The notes: generated by a model not told the origin, from the sequence alone. Shown: positions 1 through 8,826, counted from the stretch's first letter. The stretch is DNA of 64,000 nt from Sphingobacterium corticibacter (GCF_003076635.1 NZ_QDKG01000005.1:245302-309301); one strand, 5' to 3'. Program-made: numbers and translations.

Positions 1-702
1 TCACTATTTGGCGGTGATGAGCGCACTATTATCAAACATTTTGAGAGTGAATATAGCCCGGCGTACTATGCCAAATTATTTAAAGAAGATGATTTAAAAG
101 GTGGACATATACTTTCACTGGGGAGCGGTAATAATGACGTCGTAATAGAAGCATTAAGCGCATTCAGTGGAGGTATGAAATATGGCGGTGGCGTTACAGC
201 TGAAAATGCTCATGTCTATCTAGATGCCGGAGCGACGCATGTAATCGTCAACTCTTACGTTTTTAATAACGGTGAAATTAACTACTCTAATCTCGATTCA
301 CTGGTTAAAAGCATTGGAAAAGATAAACTAGTCCTGGACATGAGTTGTAGAAAACGAAATGGTGAGTATTACATCGTTACGAACCTATGGGAAAAGTTTA
401 CTAACGTTAGAATAAACAAACAATCACTTTTAGAGATATCCGGATATTGTGATGAGATTATTGTCCACGGGGTTGACTCAGAAGGAAGAAAACAGGGATT
501 AGAATCTGATCTTGTAAAAATTTTGGCAGAACATACGCCAATAAAAACGGTATATGCGGGCGGAATTAGTTCTATTTCTGATCTTAATTTAATAAAGGAA
601 TTAGGAAATGAAAAGATTGACCCCTGTATTGGAACAGCACTGAGTATTTATGGAGGTAACCTACCCTATCAGGACGTGGTACAATGGAATAATCTTAATT
701 GA
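1..702 (+). CDS. hisA: HisA, eukaryotic (HIS6) type, 5'-truncated by window edge
   Basis: ProFAR isomerase of the histidine pathway: a TIM barrel performing an Amadori rearrangement. The frame is open from base 1, so 233 residues are visible and roughly 25 N-terminal residues are probably missing compared with yeast HIS6 (261). Recalled yeast landmarks occur in order: SPAYYAKLF, a GGG turn followed by T/N-rich sequence, VIVNSYVF, KLVLDMSCRK (the catalytic-Asp region), VHGVDSEG, TVYAGGIS, and IYGGNL near the end. This is clearly closer to the eukaryotic branch than to usual bacterial HisA. No hisF, hisH or hisI follows; instead come a HAD phosphatase and a PRTase-fold protein. It may be this organism's only HisA or a paralogue with another ribotide substrate. 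Family confident, pathway open. Confidence 0.85.
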   Translation, partial: SLFGGDERTIIKHFESEYSPAYYAKLFKEDDLKGGHILSLGSGNNDVVIEALSAFSGGMKYGGGVTAENAHVYLDAGATHVIVNSYVFNNGEINYSNLDSLVKSIGKDKLVLDMSCRKRNGEYYIVTNLWEKFTNVRINKQSLLEISGYCDEIIVHGVDSEGRKQGLESDLVKILAEHTPIKTVYAGGISSISDLNLIKELGNEKIDPCIGTALSIYGGNLPYQDVVQWNNLN

Positions 703-728
703 AATGAAATCTAAATCTGTATAACAAC

Positions 729-1298
729 ATGGATAAAAAGATAAGAATTGGCATTATTGATATCGATGATGTCCTTGCTGATTTCGGCAGCTTTATCGTA
801 GAAGAATTGAATCAGTTGTCAGGTACCCAACTAACAAAAGAGGCCTATATACATCACGACTTTTACAAATTCCACGATCTGCCCGTAAGTGTCATGGGAG
901 ATATTTTGAGAAGAGAAAGTATATACCTCCGGCTGAAACCTTTAGATAAGGTGGTCGAGGGAATGTACCTTTTGAAGGAAAAAGGATTTGCTTTACGCAT
1001 TGTTACGGCCAGAGGCAAGTCTAACTCAAACATAGAAGAGGATACACACCAATGGTTCTATGATAATAACATTCCGTATGATTCTATAGATTTCATTGAT
1101 TATCACGAAAAAAAATCGGAATACTATCTTAAATATGGCAATCCAGAGTTTGTTGTAGATGATCGAGTATATAATCTTCTTGATGCGCAATCTGTAGGAG
1201 TTTCCACTTACTGCCTCAAACAGCCGTGGAATGAATACGATATAAACTACAAGGGGCCTCGAGTTAGCAATCTTTTAGAATTGGCAGATAATTTTTGA
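729..1298 (+). CDS. HAD-superfamily phosphatase, 5'(3')-deoxyribonucleotidase-like
   Basis: 189 residues with HAD signatures: DxD at D11/D13 within IDIDDVLADF (nearly identical to the NT5C-type motif), motif II Thr in VTARG (T93), a Lys pair at 128-129, and a double Asp in VVDDR (D144-D145). No signal peptide, so cytosolic. Expected to dephosphorylate a small phosphorylated metabolite, possibly a nucleotide; the substrate is not readable. It begins 26 bases after the HisA-like gene and 34 bases before the PRTase-like gene, so it is probably the middle of an operon. The company suggests processing of a phosphoribosylated compound, which is inference. Confidence 0.75.
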   Translation: MDKKIRIGIIDIDDVLADFGSFIVEELNQLSGTQLTKEAYIHHDFYKFHDLPVSVMGDILRRESIYLRLKPLDKVVEGMYLLKEKGFALRIVTARGKSNSNIEEDTHQWFYDNNIPYDSIDFIDYHEKKSEYYLKYGNPEFVVDDRVYNLLDAQSVGVSTYCLKQPWNEYDINYKGPRVSNLLELADNF

Positions 1299-1332
1299 AG
1301 GATGTCATTACCGTTATTTAGCTTGTACTGAT

Positions 1333-2421
1333 GTGAAAAAAGTTAGGTTAGGAATCTTGGGAGAAATTTGGCTTCCTCTATCAGAAGAAATTGATTGCTT
1401 GGGGAAGCTCAAAGAAGAGATTTGCGAGCGCACAAGTACACATCTAATTCTTAGATCAAGATTCTTTTATGCCAACAAAAAGATAAAAACGGAAGTTAAA
1501 CTACTTAGAAATATTCTCGAACACATTTTTAGCTTTTCCCCACAACTTACCAAGCCTTATCGAATCGCATTATCAGAACGATTTATTAAAGGATGTGCAC
1601 TACTGTTCGTAAGCTTCGACGACAGCAAGCAAAAAGAGGTTTACAATTCTTTTAAGCATCTCATAGATAATGCAATTAAATGGACATTTGATATGCAAGA
1701 GATGGATCCACTTTGTACATATCATTTTGAAAGATTAATTAGTCAAGTTAATAACAATAAGACGCTTGATTTTAAGTCTATTGAGTTAGAATCAATCTCT
1801 TTATGTGAGCTATGGAATAGTACTTTAGATATACATGCAACACGTATTATTTCTCCGTTATTAGGGGGCTTATTTGTAGCACCCGTTATTGCTTGTCTCA
1901 ATGCAATTAAATGGGAATATATCAACTATTCAATTTATGATAGAAAAGTTAATGTTGCACCTACTTATACTATTAAAAATGAATCTTGTGTGATTATTGA
2001 TGATAATGTTGGCTCTGGAAAATCAATGCTTGAAGTAAGTAAAATTCTAGCCATTAAAGATGTCAGGTTTTTAGCTTTTGAAATGAACTGGTCAAAGTTT
2101 ATCCGTGCAAAAAAAGGAATAATTGAATCCTTTGATCCAGATCAGTTTTTGAGGTGCTCCCCTTTGTGGTACAGACACTTTGAGAACCTTATAATATGGC
2201 GAGAACAGTTTTCTGCTTTAAATTTAAAAGATTATCCCGATTACCTTTCATACATCAATAGCTGTTTCGAGTTAACTAATAAATTTCGATCATTCTTGCC
2301 CGAACAAATCCTTAATGAGTTATCAGTAGACTTACTAAGAATCAAAAATCAAATAGTAGGTAATGATCAAAAAATGAATTGGTCTTACATAGCTCATCAG
2401 CTAGAGAAGACAAGTGGATAG
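1333..2421 (+). CDS. phosphoribosyltransferase-fold protein
   Basis: 362 residues from a GTG start; an ATG at 1331 is out of frame. The one strong motif is hydrophobics-DDNVGSGKS at about 219-231, the PRPP-binding loop of type I phosphoribosyltransferases (two acidic residues, then small residues and Gly). A flexible-loop and core region precede it (about 165-215). The N-terminal 160 and C-terminal 110 residues are unrecognised. No membrane segment. Probable last gene of the HisA/HAD operon. Multi-domain PRTases next to HAD phosphatases occur in predicted nucleoside-like metabolite operons, for example those linked to Ter stress systems, but no Ter or ATP-grasp gene is visible here. Fold moderately sure, function unknown. 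Confidence 0.6.
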   Translation: MKKVRLGILGEIWLPLSEEIDCLGKLKEEICERTSTHLILRSRFFYANKKIKTEVKLLRNILEHIFSFSPQLTKPYRIALSERFIKGCALLFVSFDDSKQKEVYNSFKHLIDNAIKWTFDMQEMDPLCTYHFERLISQVNNNKTLDFKSIELESISLCELWNSTLDIHATRIISPLLGGLFVAPVIACLNAIKWEYINYSIYDRKVNVAPTYTIKNESCVIIDDNVGSGKSMLEVSKILAIKDVRFLAFEMNWSKFIRAKKGIIESFDPDQFLRCSPLWYRHFENLIIWREQFSALNLKDYPDYLSYINSCFELTNKFRSFLPEQILNELSVDLLRIKNQIVGNDQKMNWSYIAHQLEKTSG

Positions 2422-2506
2422 TCGGTATTTGTTACATTAATTTTCTCCTATCAAAATTAAGACAGGAAGGCAATACGCAGAAAAAACTAACCTTCAGTAA
2501 ACAATA

Positions 2507-2815
2507 TCACTCCTCCCACCGAATATAAGTTTCTTCAGATTGAGCATGTGACAATACTAAGGTATCATGGTGAAATTCGACCTTAAACACCTGACTATCG
2601 TACGTCAATTGATCTTCTACTAGTACAAAGTTTCCTTCTACAAACTCAATCGACACCTTATTTTGGTTATTATAATGTGTAATCAATTCCTCACCACCGT
2701 CTGTTGACACCCGACTAAGTGTATTGACATAGCGCCACTTACCAATCAATTTCGCTTCTAGCGATTTGGATTTGCGACGTAAAACAAGACGAGATAGTAG
2801 GTTTAAAATTTTCAT
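2507..2815 (-). CDS. hypothetical protein, possible lipocalin-like beta fold
   Basis: 102 residues. The N-terminus is basic and hydrophobic (MKILNLLSRLVLRRKSK), possibly an amphipathic membrane-associating helix. The rest is alternating beta-like strands with a KLIGKWRYV start and an ETYIRWEE end, like small lipocalin-type domains common in Bacteroidota. No catalytic motif seen. Monocistronic and convergent with the PRTase-like gene. I do not recognise a family; the lipocalin comparison is a guess from the GKW start. Confidence 0.5.
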   Translation of the reverse strand: MKILNLLSRLVLRRKSKSLEAKLIGKWRYVNTLSRVSTDGGEELITHYNNQNKVSIEFVEGNFVLVEDQLTYDSQVFKVEFHHDTLVLSHAQSEETYIRWEE

Positions 2816-3048
2816 TGTGTGTGACCAATACGCAAATCTATGTTATTTTCATATGAAGCGAAAGATAAAAAACCCTTAAAAACCGTAAATAACAAAATCC
2901 TATGTCATTTAGTTTTGCTAACTTAAGGCAATGAGAAGTGCTTCCATTAAACTCATATTGTATAGTACGTAAAGATTTTGAAGGATTCTATCGTAAGCTT
3001 TCATTCATAATCGTACCAATAAAGTATTGTCCATTCTAATATAGATTG

Positions 3049-3417
3049 ATGAGGGATAGAGATCAGAAAAAACAGTTTGCAGCAAATAGTGACTGGAATA
3101 ATTTTATTCAGCTTTGCCTCTATGCTCATCCGGTTATCAGCACCTTTCTGGTTGTATCCCATATGGTTCAATACAATTTGATTAACCATCGAATGATTAC
3201 CGTTTTTACATCGCTCTTATATGAAGTTGGTTTTATGATCATTTTAATCTTCTTGGCGGTAAGCATATGTATAATCATTTATCAGTTGATCCGACCATCC
3301 ATTCCTGTCGATAGTAATCTATGGTTGATAGCATATACGATACTGAACATTGGAGTTATTTTTCTTCCGGATGCTCTTAATACCCTGCCATCGCTGAGAG
3401 ATTCGATTCCAGCATAG
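3049..3417 (+). CDS. hypothetical small membrane protein
   Basis: About 122 residues from the ATG at 3049; a TTG one codon earlier is less likely. Three hydrophobic segments: about 24-45, 57-82 (VGFMIILIFLAVSICIIIY) and 91-110 (LWLIAYTILNIGVIFLPD). The polar N-terminus begins RDRDQKKQ. No family recognised. It stands alone, divergent from 2507-2815, before a long non-coding stretch with a candidate small RNA. Reality as a gene is moderately supported by membrane-like composition and absence of a competing frame. Confidence 0.5.
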   Translation: MRDRDQKKQFAANSDWNNFIQLCLYAHPVISTFLVVSHMVQYNLINHRMITVFTSLLYEVGFMIILIFLAVSICIIIYQLIRPSIPVDSNLWLIAYTILNIGVIFLPDALNTLPSLRDSIPA

Positions 3418-3556
3418 CCGCCGTTTCAAGACAACCGTACAATCAATCTTAAACTCTTGCATTGCATATTCATCGCAGGCATCAGCGGAATAATAGAAAA
3501 ATCTGCGATCTATTTTAAAAATTTCGGAATTTGAACGTTTTTTTCTGATTATATAC

Positions 3557-3587
3557 TTGCATATATGTAGGGTAGCTATTACATTTG
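3557..3587 (+). promoter_or_regulatory. Bacteroidota sigma-A promoter (TTG-N20-TACATTTG)
   Basis: TTG at 3557-3559, a 20-base spacer and TACATTTG at 3580-3587 match the family consensus TTG-N19-21-TAnnTTTG exactly. No plausible coding frame follows before a terminator at 3661, so the promoter appears to drive a non-coding transcript starting near 3592. Confidence 0.6.
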
Positions 3588-3591
3588 TACT

Positions 3592-3695
3592 GTTGTTTAT
3601 ATTTAATCTAAATAAATATTAGAAACAACTTCTAAGTACATTATCTCTTCTCAATACAAATGTCGTAGTCTCCCAAGCTACGGCATTTTTTGTTT
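3592..3695 (+). ncRNA. candidate small RNA, about 100 nt
   Basis: Bounded by a consensus promoter ending at 3587 and an intrinsic terminator at 3661-3695. The predicted 5' end opens a hairpin: 3592-3605 pairs with 3613-3629 (14 pairs, a 3-base bulge at 3620-3622, 7-base loop). A single-stranded pyrimidine-rich linker (about 3630-3660) follows, then the terminator stem. Stem-linker-terminator is a common trans-acting sRNA layout. No known RNA family recognised. It could instead be a leader or attenuator, but no gene follows on the plus strand until tRNA-Gly. Confidence 0.5.
3661..3695 (+). terminator. intrinsic terminator of candidate sRNA
   Basis: Stem TGTCGTAG (3661-3668) with CTACGGCA (3678-3685), one G-T pair, 9-base loop, then six T, G and four more T. 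Oriented for plus-strand transcription. Confidence 0.7.
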
Positions 3696-3816
3696 TATAA
3701 CTTTCTTTAACGCTAACGACCTCCATAAACTTTCTAAACCGTATCTACTTTATAAACCCTATCAACCCAAAAGTTAGATCGCTTTGTAGTACCTCCGAGC
3801 GATGACGTCATTAAAA

Positions 3817-3897
3817 TATCAACTTGCTTAACTTTCTCAACTCCCTTAACTCCCTTAAATTTATCAACTTTATCAACTCCCTTAACTCCCTTAACTC
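3817..3897. repeat. 9-bp tandem minisatellite, nine units
   Basis: Nine uninterrupted 9-base units, each close to YHTYAACTY (TATCAACTT, GCTTAACTT, TCTCAACTC, CCTTAACTC, CCTTAAATT, TATCAACTT, TATCAACTC, then CCTTAACTC twice). The period is a multiple of three, so the frame across it encodes three-residue LNS/INF repeats, which I read as a by-product. Looser similar sequence extends upstream to about 3745. It lies between the sRNA terminator and the trxA terminator. Confidence 0.75.
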
Positions 3898-3910
3898 CCA
3901 AAAAAAACAA

Positions 3911-3948
3911 AATATAAAAGGCGAAACCAGATGGTTTCGCCTTTTATA
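3911..3948. terminator. bidirectional terminator downstream of trxA
   Basis: Perfect 17-bp stem (3911-3927 with 3932-3948), AGAT loop, A-rich on one side and T-rich on the other, so it can end transcription both ways. It lies 42 bases past the minus-strand trxA stop. Confidence 0.85.
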
Positions 3949-3989
3949 TGTACGGATTCGAAATCTGCTTCACGCAGATCCATCCAGTT

Positions 3990-4307
3990 TTACAATTGCT
4001 TGTCTAATTTCTCGGTTAATACCGATTTAGGTACTGCACCAACTTGCTTGTCAACGATCTCTCCATTTTTGAAAAACAATAATGCAGGGATGTTGCGGAT
4101 ACCATAACGAACAGAGATATCTGGGTTGTTATCTACGTTTACTTTACCGATAACCGCTCTACCATCATAGTCTTTCGCGATCTCATCTACTACTGGACCT
4201 ACCATACGGCAAGGACCACACCACTCCGCCCAGAAATCTATTAAAACTGGTTTATCCGATTTCAAAACAACTTCGTCGAAGTTGCTATCTGTAATTTCTA
4301 ATGCCAT
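3990..4307 (-). CDS. trxA: thioredoxin
   Basis: 105 residues, the normal length of cytosolic thioredoxin. Active site WCGPC at 29-33, the conserved buried Asp (D24 in LIDFWAEW), and cis-Pro74 in NIPA. Reduces protein disulfides using thioredoxin reductase. No signal peptide. It lies 94 bases from the dnaE stop with a -7-like TATATTTG upstream, so it probably has its own promoter. Secure call. Confidence 0.97.
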   Translation of the reverse strand: MALEITDSNFDEVVLKSDKPVLIDFWAEWCGPCRMVGPVVDEIAKDYDGRAVIGKVNVDNNPDISVRYGIRNIPALLFFKNGEIVDKQVGAVPKSVLTEKLDKQL

Positions 4308-4338
4308 AATATTATTCCTATTAATTTATCTCTAATAA

Positions 4339-4346
4339 CAAATATA
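4339..4346 (-). promoter_or_regulatory. -7 element of trxA promoter
   Basis: TATATTTG on the minus strand matches TAnnTTTG, 32 bases from the trxA start. No clear TTG at the -33 position. Confidence 0.4.
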
Positions 4347-4401
4347 GCTATTCATTTGTTAGTGACGTGTCCAAAAAATGTAATTAAATATTCCCACCGG
4401 A

Positions 4402-7400
4402 TTAATTCAATTTGTACTTGACGTATTCCAGCTCTTCTAAACCTTCTAAGAACTCATTCGTCAGATTAATCTTTATCTGCTTGGCTGGCATCTCAATGGC
4501 CAGTTCATCCTGCATGTCCAATATCTTGAATTTGAGCTGACAGTTGGCTTGCTGATCCTCTACGACAGTGAGCGCAATTAGTTCCTCCAAGTTTTGTACG
4601 AACTCATCATTCAGTGACTGCAAAGGCACCTGAATGGTAAATGATTTGGCCATCTTATCGCGTAGATCAGACAGCAATTGGATGCTTCTTAATTCAAATC
4701 CCCAATTGCCGACTTGCTTGAAGCGCTCTTGCACGATACCACGTACTTGAATGAAATAACCTTCTTGTAAATAACCTTTGAACTTCACATAGTCCTCACC
4801 AAAAGCCATAATCTCGAAAGAGTCAGAATAATCCTCGATCACGAAGGATCCGAATGGTTTCCCATTCTTCTGCGACACGCGATGCGAAGCGGCAGCTACG
4901 ATACCGCCGATTACAATTTCTCTATTTTTGATTTTGGCAAATTGTTGCGTCACCTCTTCGTCTACTTCCAAAGCCTTAGCCTGGTTAATGAGCTGTAGAT
5001 CTGAAACTTTGTTGGCGCAAAAATGCGTCATCTCAAATTTATAGCTGTCCAAAGGATGATTGGTGAGGTAAATACCAATAACATCTTTTTCGTACTTCAG
5101 TTTTTCCACTAAACCCCATGGTGCACAAGGCGCGAATACCGGTTCAGGCAGTTCTGCTGATCCACCACCACCAAATAAACTGGCCTGTGCAGAACTTTCA
5201 TTTTCTTTAAACCGCTGTCCGAAGCGGATCGCTTTTTCTAAACCCGTCGCTTGGTCTCCATCTTTATTGAAATACTGTGCTCGATGCGTATCGGTGAAAC
5301 TATCGAATCCTCCCGCATAGGTCAGGCTTTCAAAAGCTTTTTTGTTCGCTGCGCGCAGATCAATGCGCTTGGCCATATCAAAGATCGATTTGTACAGACC
5401 TTTGTCACGATTCTGCACAATTGTATCCACCGCACCAGCTCCCACGCCTTTCACCGCGCCCATTCCGAAACGGATCGCGCCTTCGTCATTTACCGTAAAT
5501 TTATAATGCGATTCGTTGACATCGGGTCCTAATACCACCAAACCCATACGCTTACATTCTTCCATAAAGAACGTCACCTGCTTGATGTCGCTCATATTGT
5601 TGGAAAGTACGGCAGCCATGTATTCAGCCGGATAATGTGCTTTCAAATAAGCCGTTTGGTACGCGATCCACGCATAACAGGTGGAGTGCGATTTGTTGAA
5701 GGCATAACTGGCAAAAGCTTCCCAGTCGGTCCAGATCTTTTCCAACGTTTTTGGGCTGTGACCTTTCGCGGCAGCCTGATCCACAAACTTCGGCTTCATT
5801 TTATCCAAAACCGCTTTTTGCTTTTTACCCATCGCCTTACGCAGTACGTCGGCATCACCTTTAGAGAATCCTGCCAGCTTTTGCGACAGCAACATCACCT
5901 GCTCTTGGTAAACCGTAATTCCGTACGTTTCTTGCAAATATTCTTCGCAAGCATCCAAATCGTAGGTAATCGGCTCAATACCGTGTTTACGCTTGACGAA
6001 GGAAGGAATATATTCCATCGGGCCGGGACGATACAACGCATTCATCGCAATCAAATCGGCAAAAACCGTTGGTTTCAGCTCCTTCATGTATTTCTGCATT
6101 CCGGGCGATTCGTATTGGAATACTCCAACCGTTTCTCCACGTTGGAATAACTCATAGGTCAACCGATCGTCGATTGGGAATAGATCGGGATCGAGCTCTA
6201 TATTGTGCCGTAGGCGCACATTGACTACGGTATCTTTGATTAGCGTTAGCGTTTTGAGACCCAAAAAGTCCATCTTCAACAAGCCGGCACTTTCTACGAC
6301 CGAGTTATCAAATTGCGTGACGTACAAATCTGAATCTTTGGCAACCGATACAGGGACAAAGTTGGTAATATCGTCTGGCGTGATGATAACTCCACAGGCG
6401 TGAATTCCGGTATTGCGCATGGATCCTTCCAGTACACGCGCTTGCTTGATGGTTTCGGCTTCTAGACCAGCACCATCCGCAATATCTTTCAGCCTCTTTA
6501 CTGCTTCCAATTCATCGCCACGCAAGGCTTCTTTCAAAGCCTTCTCTTCCAAGTGGAAGATTTTGCTCAGTTTTAAGTTAGGAATCAGCTTTGCGATTTC
6601 GTTAGCATCCGACAAAGGTAAATCTAGTACACGCGCGGTATCTTTGATGGACGATTTGGCCGCCATCGTACCGTAGGTAATAATTTGCGCTACCTGCGAT
6701 GCACCATATTTGTCGATCACGTATTGCATCACGCGACCGCGGCCTTCATCATCAAAGTCAATATCAATATCGGGCATGGAAACACGATCCGGATTCAAGA
6801 AACGCTCAAAAAGCAAATCGTACGCAATCGGATCAATATTGGTAATTCCAAGACAGTAAGCCACGGCTGATCCAGCCGCCGAACCCCTCCCCGGCCCTAC
6901 AGAAACGCCCATATTTCTTGCCTCGGCAATAAAATCCTGCACAATCAAGAAGTAGCCGGGATAACCGGTATTTTCAATAGTGGCCAATTCGAAGTCCAAG
7001 CGTTCGCGAATGTCAGGCGTTATCTCGGGATATCGCTTTTCAGCACCAACATACGTAAGATGACGTAAAAAGGCATTCTCTCCGCGCTTGCCACCATCTA
7101 ATTCATCTTCCTCGGATTTGAATTGCTCTGGAATAATAAATTTCGGAAGTAATACATCACGGTACAGGGAATAGGGCTCAATCTTGTCGATGACTTCCTG
7201 TATATTTATAATCGCCTGCGGCAGATCGGCAAAAGCCTTTTTCATCTCCGCATCAGACTTGAAATAGTATTCCTGATTAGGGAATCCAAATCGGTATCCG
7301 CGACCGCGACCTTTTGGGGTGGATAGCTTTTCGCCATCCTTCACACACAGTAAAATATCGTGTGCGTGCGCATCTGCCTTGCTCACGTAATAGGTATTGT

Positions 7401-8826
7401 TGGTAGCGAGCAGCTTGACGTTGTGCTTTTCGGAAAACTGAATCAAGGTTTCATTCACCCGAGATTCATCTTCCTGTCCGTGGCGCATAATTTCCAAATA
7501 GAGATCTTCGCCGAATTGCGCTTTCCACCACAGCAAAGCTTCCTCCGCTTGGCTTTCACCCATATTCAACACCTTCGACGGAATCTCGCCATACAGATTA
7601 CCAGAGAGCACGATGAGGTGTTCTTTGTATTTCTCCACCGTAGCTTTATCGATCCGAGGCACATAATAAAACCCTTCGGTATAGGCCACAGAAGACATTT
7701 TAGCGAGGTTGTGGTAGCCCTGCTTATTTTTCGCTAAGAATACAACTTGATAGCCATTGTCTTTACGCGTTTTGTCGGTACGATCTTCACAGACATAAAA
7801 CTCACAACCGACGATTGGTTTCAGCGTTTGTCCTTCGAAATGTTCACCGCTTTCTTCGGCTTCCTTTCGCTTGCCCTCTATAGATTTATTATGATCAAAG
7901 ATCTTGCTCACGAATTTAAAAGCACCCATCATATTACCATGATCGGTAAGCGCCACAGCCTGATGACCTTGTTTGATCGCGGCATCGACAAGCCCGTCTA
8001 CCGAAATAGTCGATTGCAAGACGGAGAATTGCGAATGATTGTGCAGGTGTGCGAACGGCGCATTCTCCAAGTCCGCCAACAAACTTTTGTCGACCACGAT
8101 CCGGTCGGCATCGCCCGACTGCTCCGCGCGAAGCGCTTGCGAAGCAGCTTTGAGATTGACGTGACGCAGTCCGACGGTCGGAATGGTTTGTGGATTATGC
8201 GTTTTGAAATCTACAAAATATCCGGTATCGGTTTGTAAATCTTCAGCCGTGAATACTTCCTGACGTACCAACTCAAAGAAACAACGCGTAGTTGCTTCCA
8301 CATCGGCAGTCGCATTGTGCGCTTCTGCGAATGGTACACCGAAAAGGTATTGGTGCAGTTCGGTCAGATTTGGCAGTTTAAAGCGGCCGCCTCGTCCGCC
8401 CGGGATTTTTAATAAATTAGCTGTTACTTCTGTACAGGTATCGAGCAGTGGCATCGTAGCCATGGGCGAATCGATTCCAAATCGATAAAACTCGCTGCCC
8501 ATGATATTGATATCAAAGCCCACATTCTGACCCACCACAAATTTGGCTTTGCCGAGTGCATCATTGAACTTTTGCAACGCGTCGACGATAGAAATACCTT
8601 CTTCTGTAGCCAACTCGGTCGATATTCCGTGAATCTTTTCGGCGTCGTATGGGATGTTGAAACCGTCGGGTCGGATCAAAAAATCTTGATGTTCGACCAG
8701 ATTACCCATCTCATCATGCAATTGCCAAGCAATTTGAATACACCTTGGCCAATTATCCGTGTCGGTAATCGGTGCATCCCAGCGCTTGGGTAATCCGGTG
8801 GTTTCGGTATCGAAGATAATATACAT
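4402..8826 (-). CDS. dnaE: DNA polymerase III alpha subunit with fused proofreading exonuclease
   Basis: Replicative polymerase of 1474 residues, longer than E. coli DnaE (1160) because of an N-terminal DEDDh exonuclease domain (about 1-205: D7/E9 in DTETTG, an Asp in GQNVGFDIN, HNATADVE near the end). Then a PHP domain (H260, H262, H264 in HLHNHSQFS; LTDHGN), the polymerase core with GPGRGSAAGS near 640 and catalytic PDIDIDFDD near 684-692, a helix-hairpin-helix region and a C-terminal OB fold. Fusion of proofreading to alpha is, as I recall, usual in this part of the Bacteroidota, so it is lineage-typical. Probably transcribed alone between a terminator and trxA. Confidence 0.95.
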   Translation of the reverse strand: MYIIFDTETTGLPKRWDAPITDTDNWPRCIQIAWQLHDEMGNLVEHQDFLIRPDGFNIPYDAEKIHGISTELATEEGISIVDALQKFNDALGKAKFVVGQNVGFDINIMGSEFYRFGIDSPMATMPLLDTCTEVTANLLKIPGGRGGRFKLPNLTELHQYLFGVPFAEAHNATADVEATTRCFFELVRQEVFTAEDLQTDTGYFVDFKTHNPQTIPTVGLRHVNLKAASQALRAEQSGDADRIVVDKSLLADLENAPFAHLHNHSQFSVLQSTISVDGLVDAAIKQGHQAVALTDHGNMMGAFKFVSKIFDHNKSIEGKRKEAEESGEHFEGQTLKPIVGCEFYVCEDRTDKTRKDNGYQVVFLAKNKQGYHNLAKMSSVAYTEGFYYVPRIDKATVEKYKEHLIVLSGNLYGEIPSKVLNMGESQAEEALLWWKAQFGEDLYLEIMRHGQEDESRVNETLIQFSEKHNVKLLATNNTYYVSKADAHAHDILLCVKDGEKLSTPKGRGRGYRFGFPNQEYYFKSDAEMKKAFADLPQAIINIQEVIDKIEPYSLYRDVLLPKFIIPEQFKSEEDELDGGKRGENAFLRHLTYVGAEKRYPEITPDIRERLDFELATIENTGYPGYFLIVQDFIAEARNMGVSVGPGRGSAAGSAVAYCLGITNIDPIAYDLLFERFLNPDRVSMPDIDIDFDDEGRGRVMQYVIDKYGASQVAQIITYGTMAAKSSIKDTARVLDLPLSDANEIAKLIPNLKLSKIFHLEEKALKEALRGDELEAVKRLKDIADGAGLEAETIKQARVLEGSMRNTGIHACGVIITPDDITNFVPVSVAKDSDLYVTQFDNSVVESAGLLKMDFLGLKTLTLIKDTVVNVRLRHNIELDPDLFPIDDRLTYELFQRGETVGVFQYESPGMQKYMKELKPTVFADLIAMNALYRPGPMEYIPSFVKRKHGIEPITYDLDACEEYLQETYGITVYQEQVMLLSQKLAGFSKGDADVLRKAMGKKQKAVLDKMKPKFVDQAAAKGHSPKTLEKIWTDWEAFASYAFNKSHSTCYAWIAYQTAYLKAHYPAEYMAAVLSNNMSDIKQVTFFMEECKRMGLVVLGPDVNESHYKFTVNDEGAIRFGMGAVKGVGAGAVDTIVQNRDKGLYKSIFDMAKRIDLRAANKKAFESLTYAGGFDSFTDTHRAQYFNKDGDQATGLEKAIRFGQRFKENESSAQASLFGGGGSAELPEPVFAPCAPWGLVEKLKYEKDVIGIYLTNHPLDSYKFEMTHFCANKVSDLQLINQAKALEVDEEVTQQFAKIKNREIVIGGIVAAASHRVSQKNGKPFGSFVIEDYSDSFEIMAFGEDYVKFKGYLQEGYFIQVRGIVQERFKQVGNWGFELRSIQLLSDLRDKMAKSFTIQVPLQSLNDEFVQNLEELIALTVVEDQQANCQLKFKILDMQDELAIEMPAKQIKINLTNEFLEGLEELEYVKYKLN

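Noticed and set aside
1..2421. Known anti-phage defence system
   Set aside because: HisA, HAD and PRTase-fold proteins do not match a defence system I can name; no nuclease, NTPase or toxin-antitoxin signature is present.
3817..3897. Possible CRISPR array
   Set aside because: Units are 9 bases, contiguous and without unique spacers; no cas genes.
3824..4030. Open frame with LNS/INF repeats
   Set aside because: It is the 9-bp minisatellite read in frame, then runs through the trxA terminator and into trxA antisense. No coding character.
5635..6150. Long frames opposite dnaE (also around 7360-8238)
   Set aside because: Antisense shadows of a strongly conserved gene; compositions rich in R/H/F with no motif.
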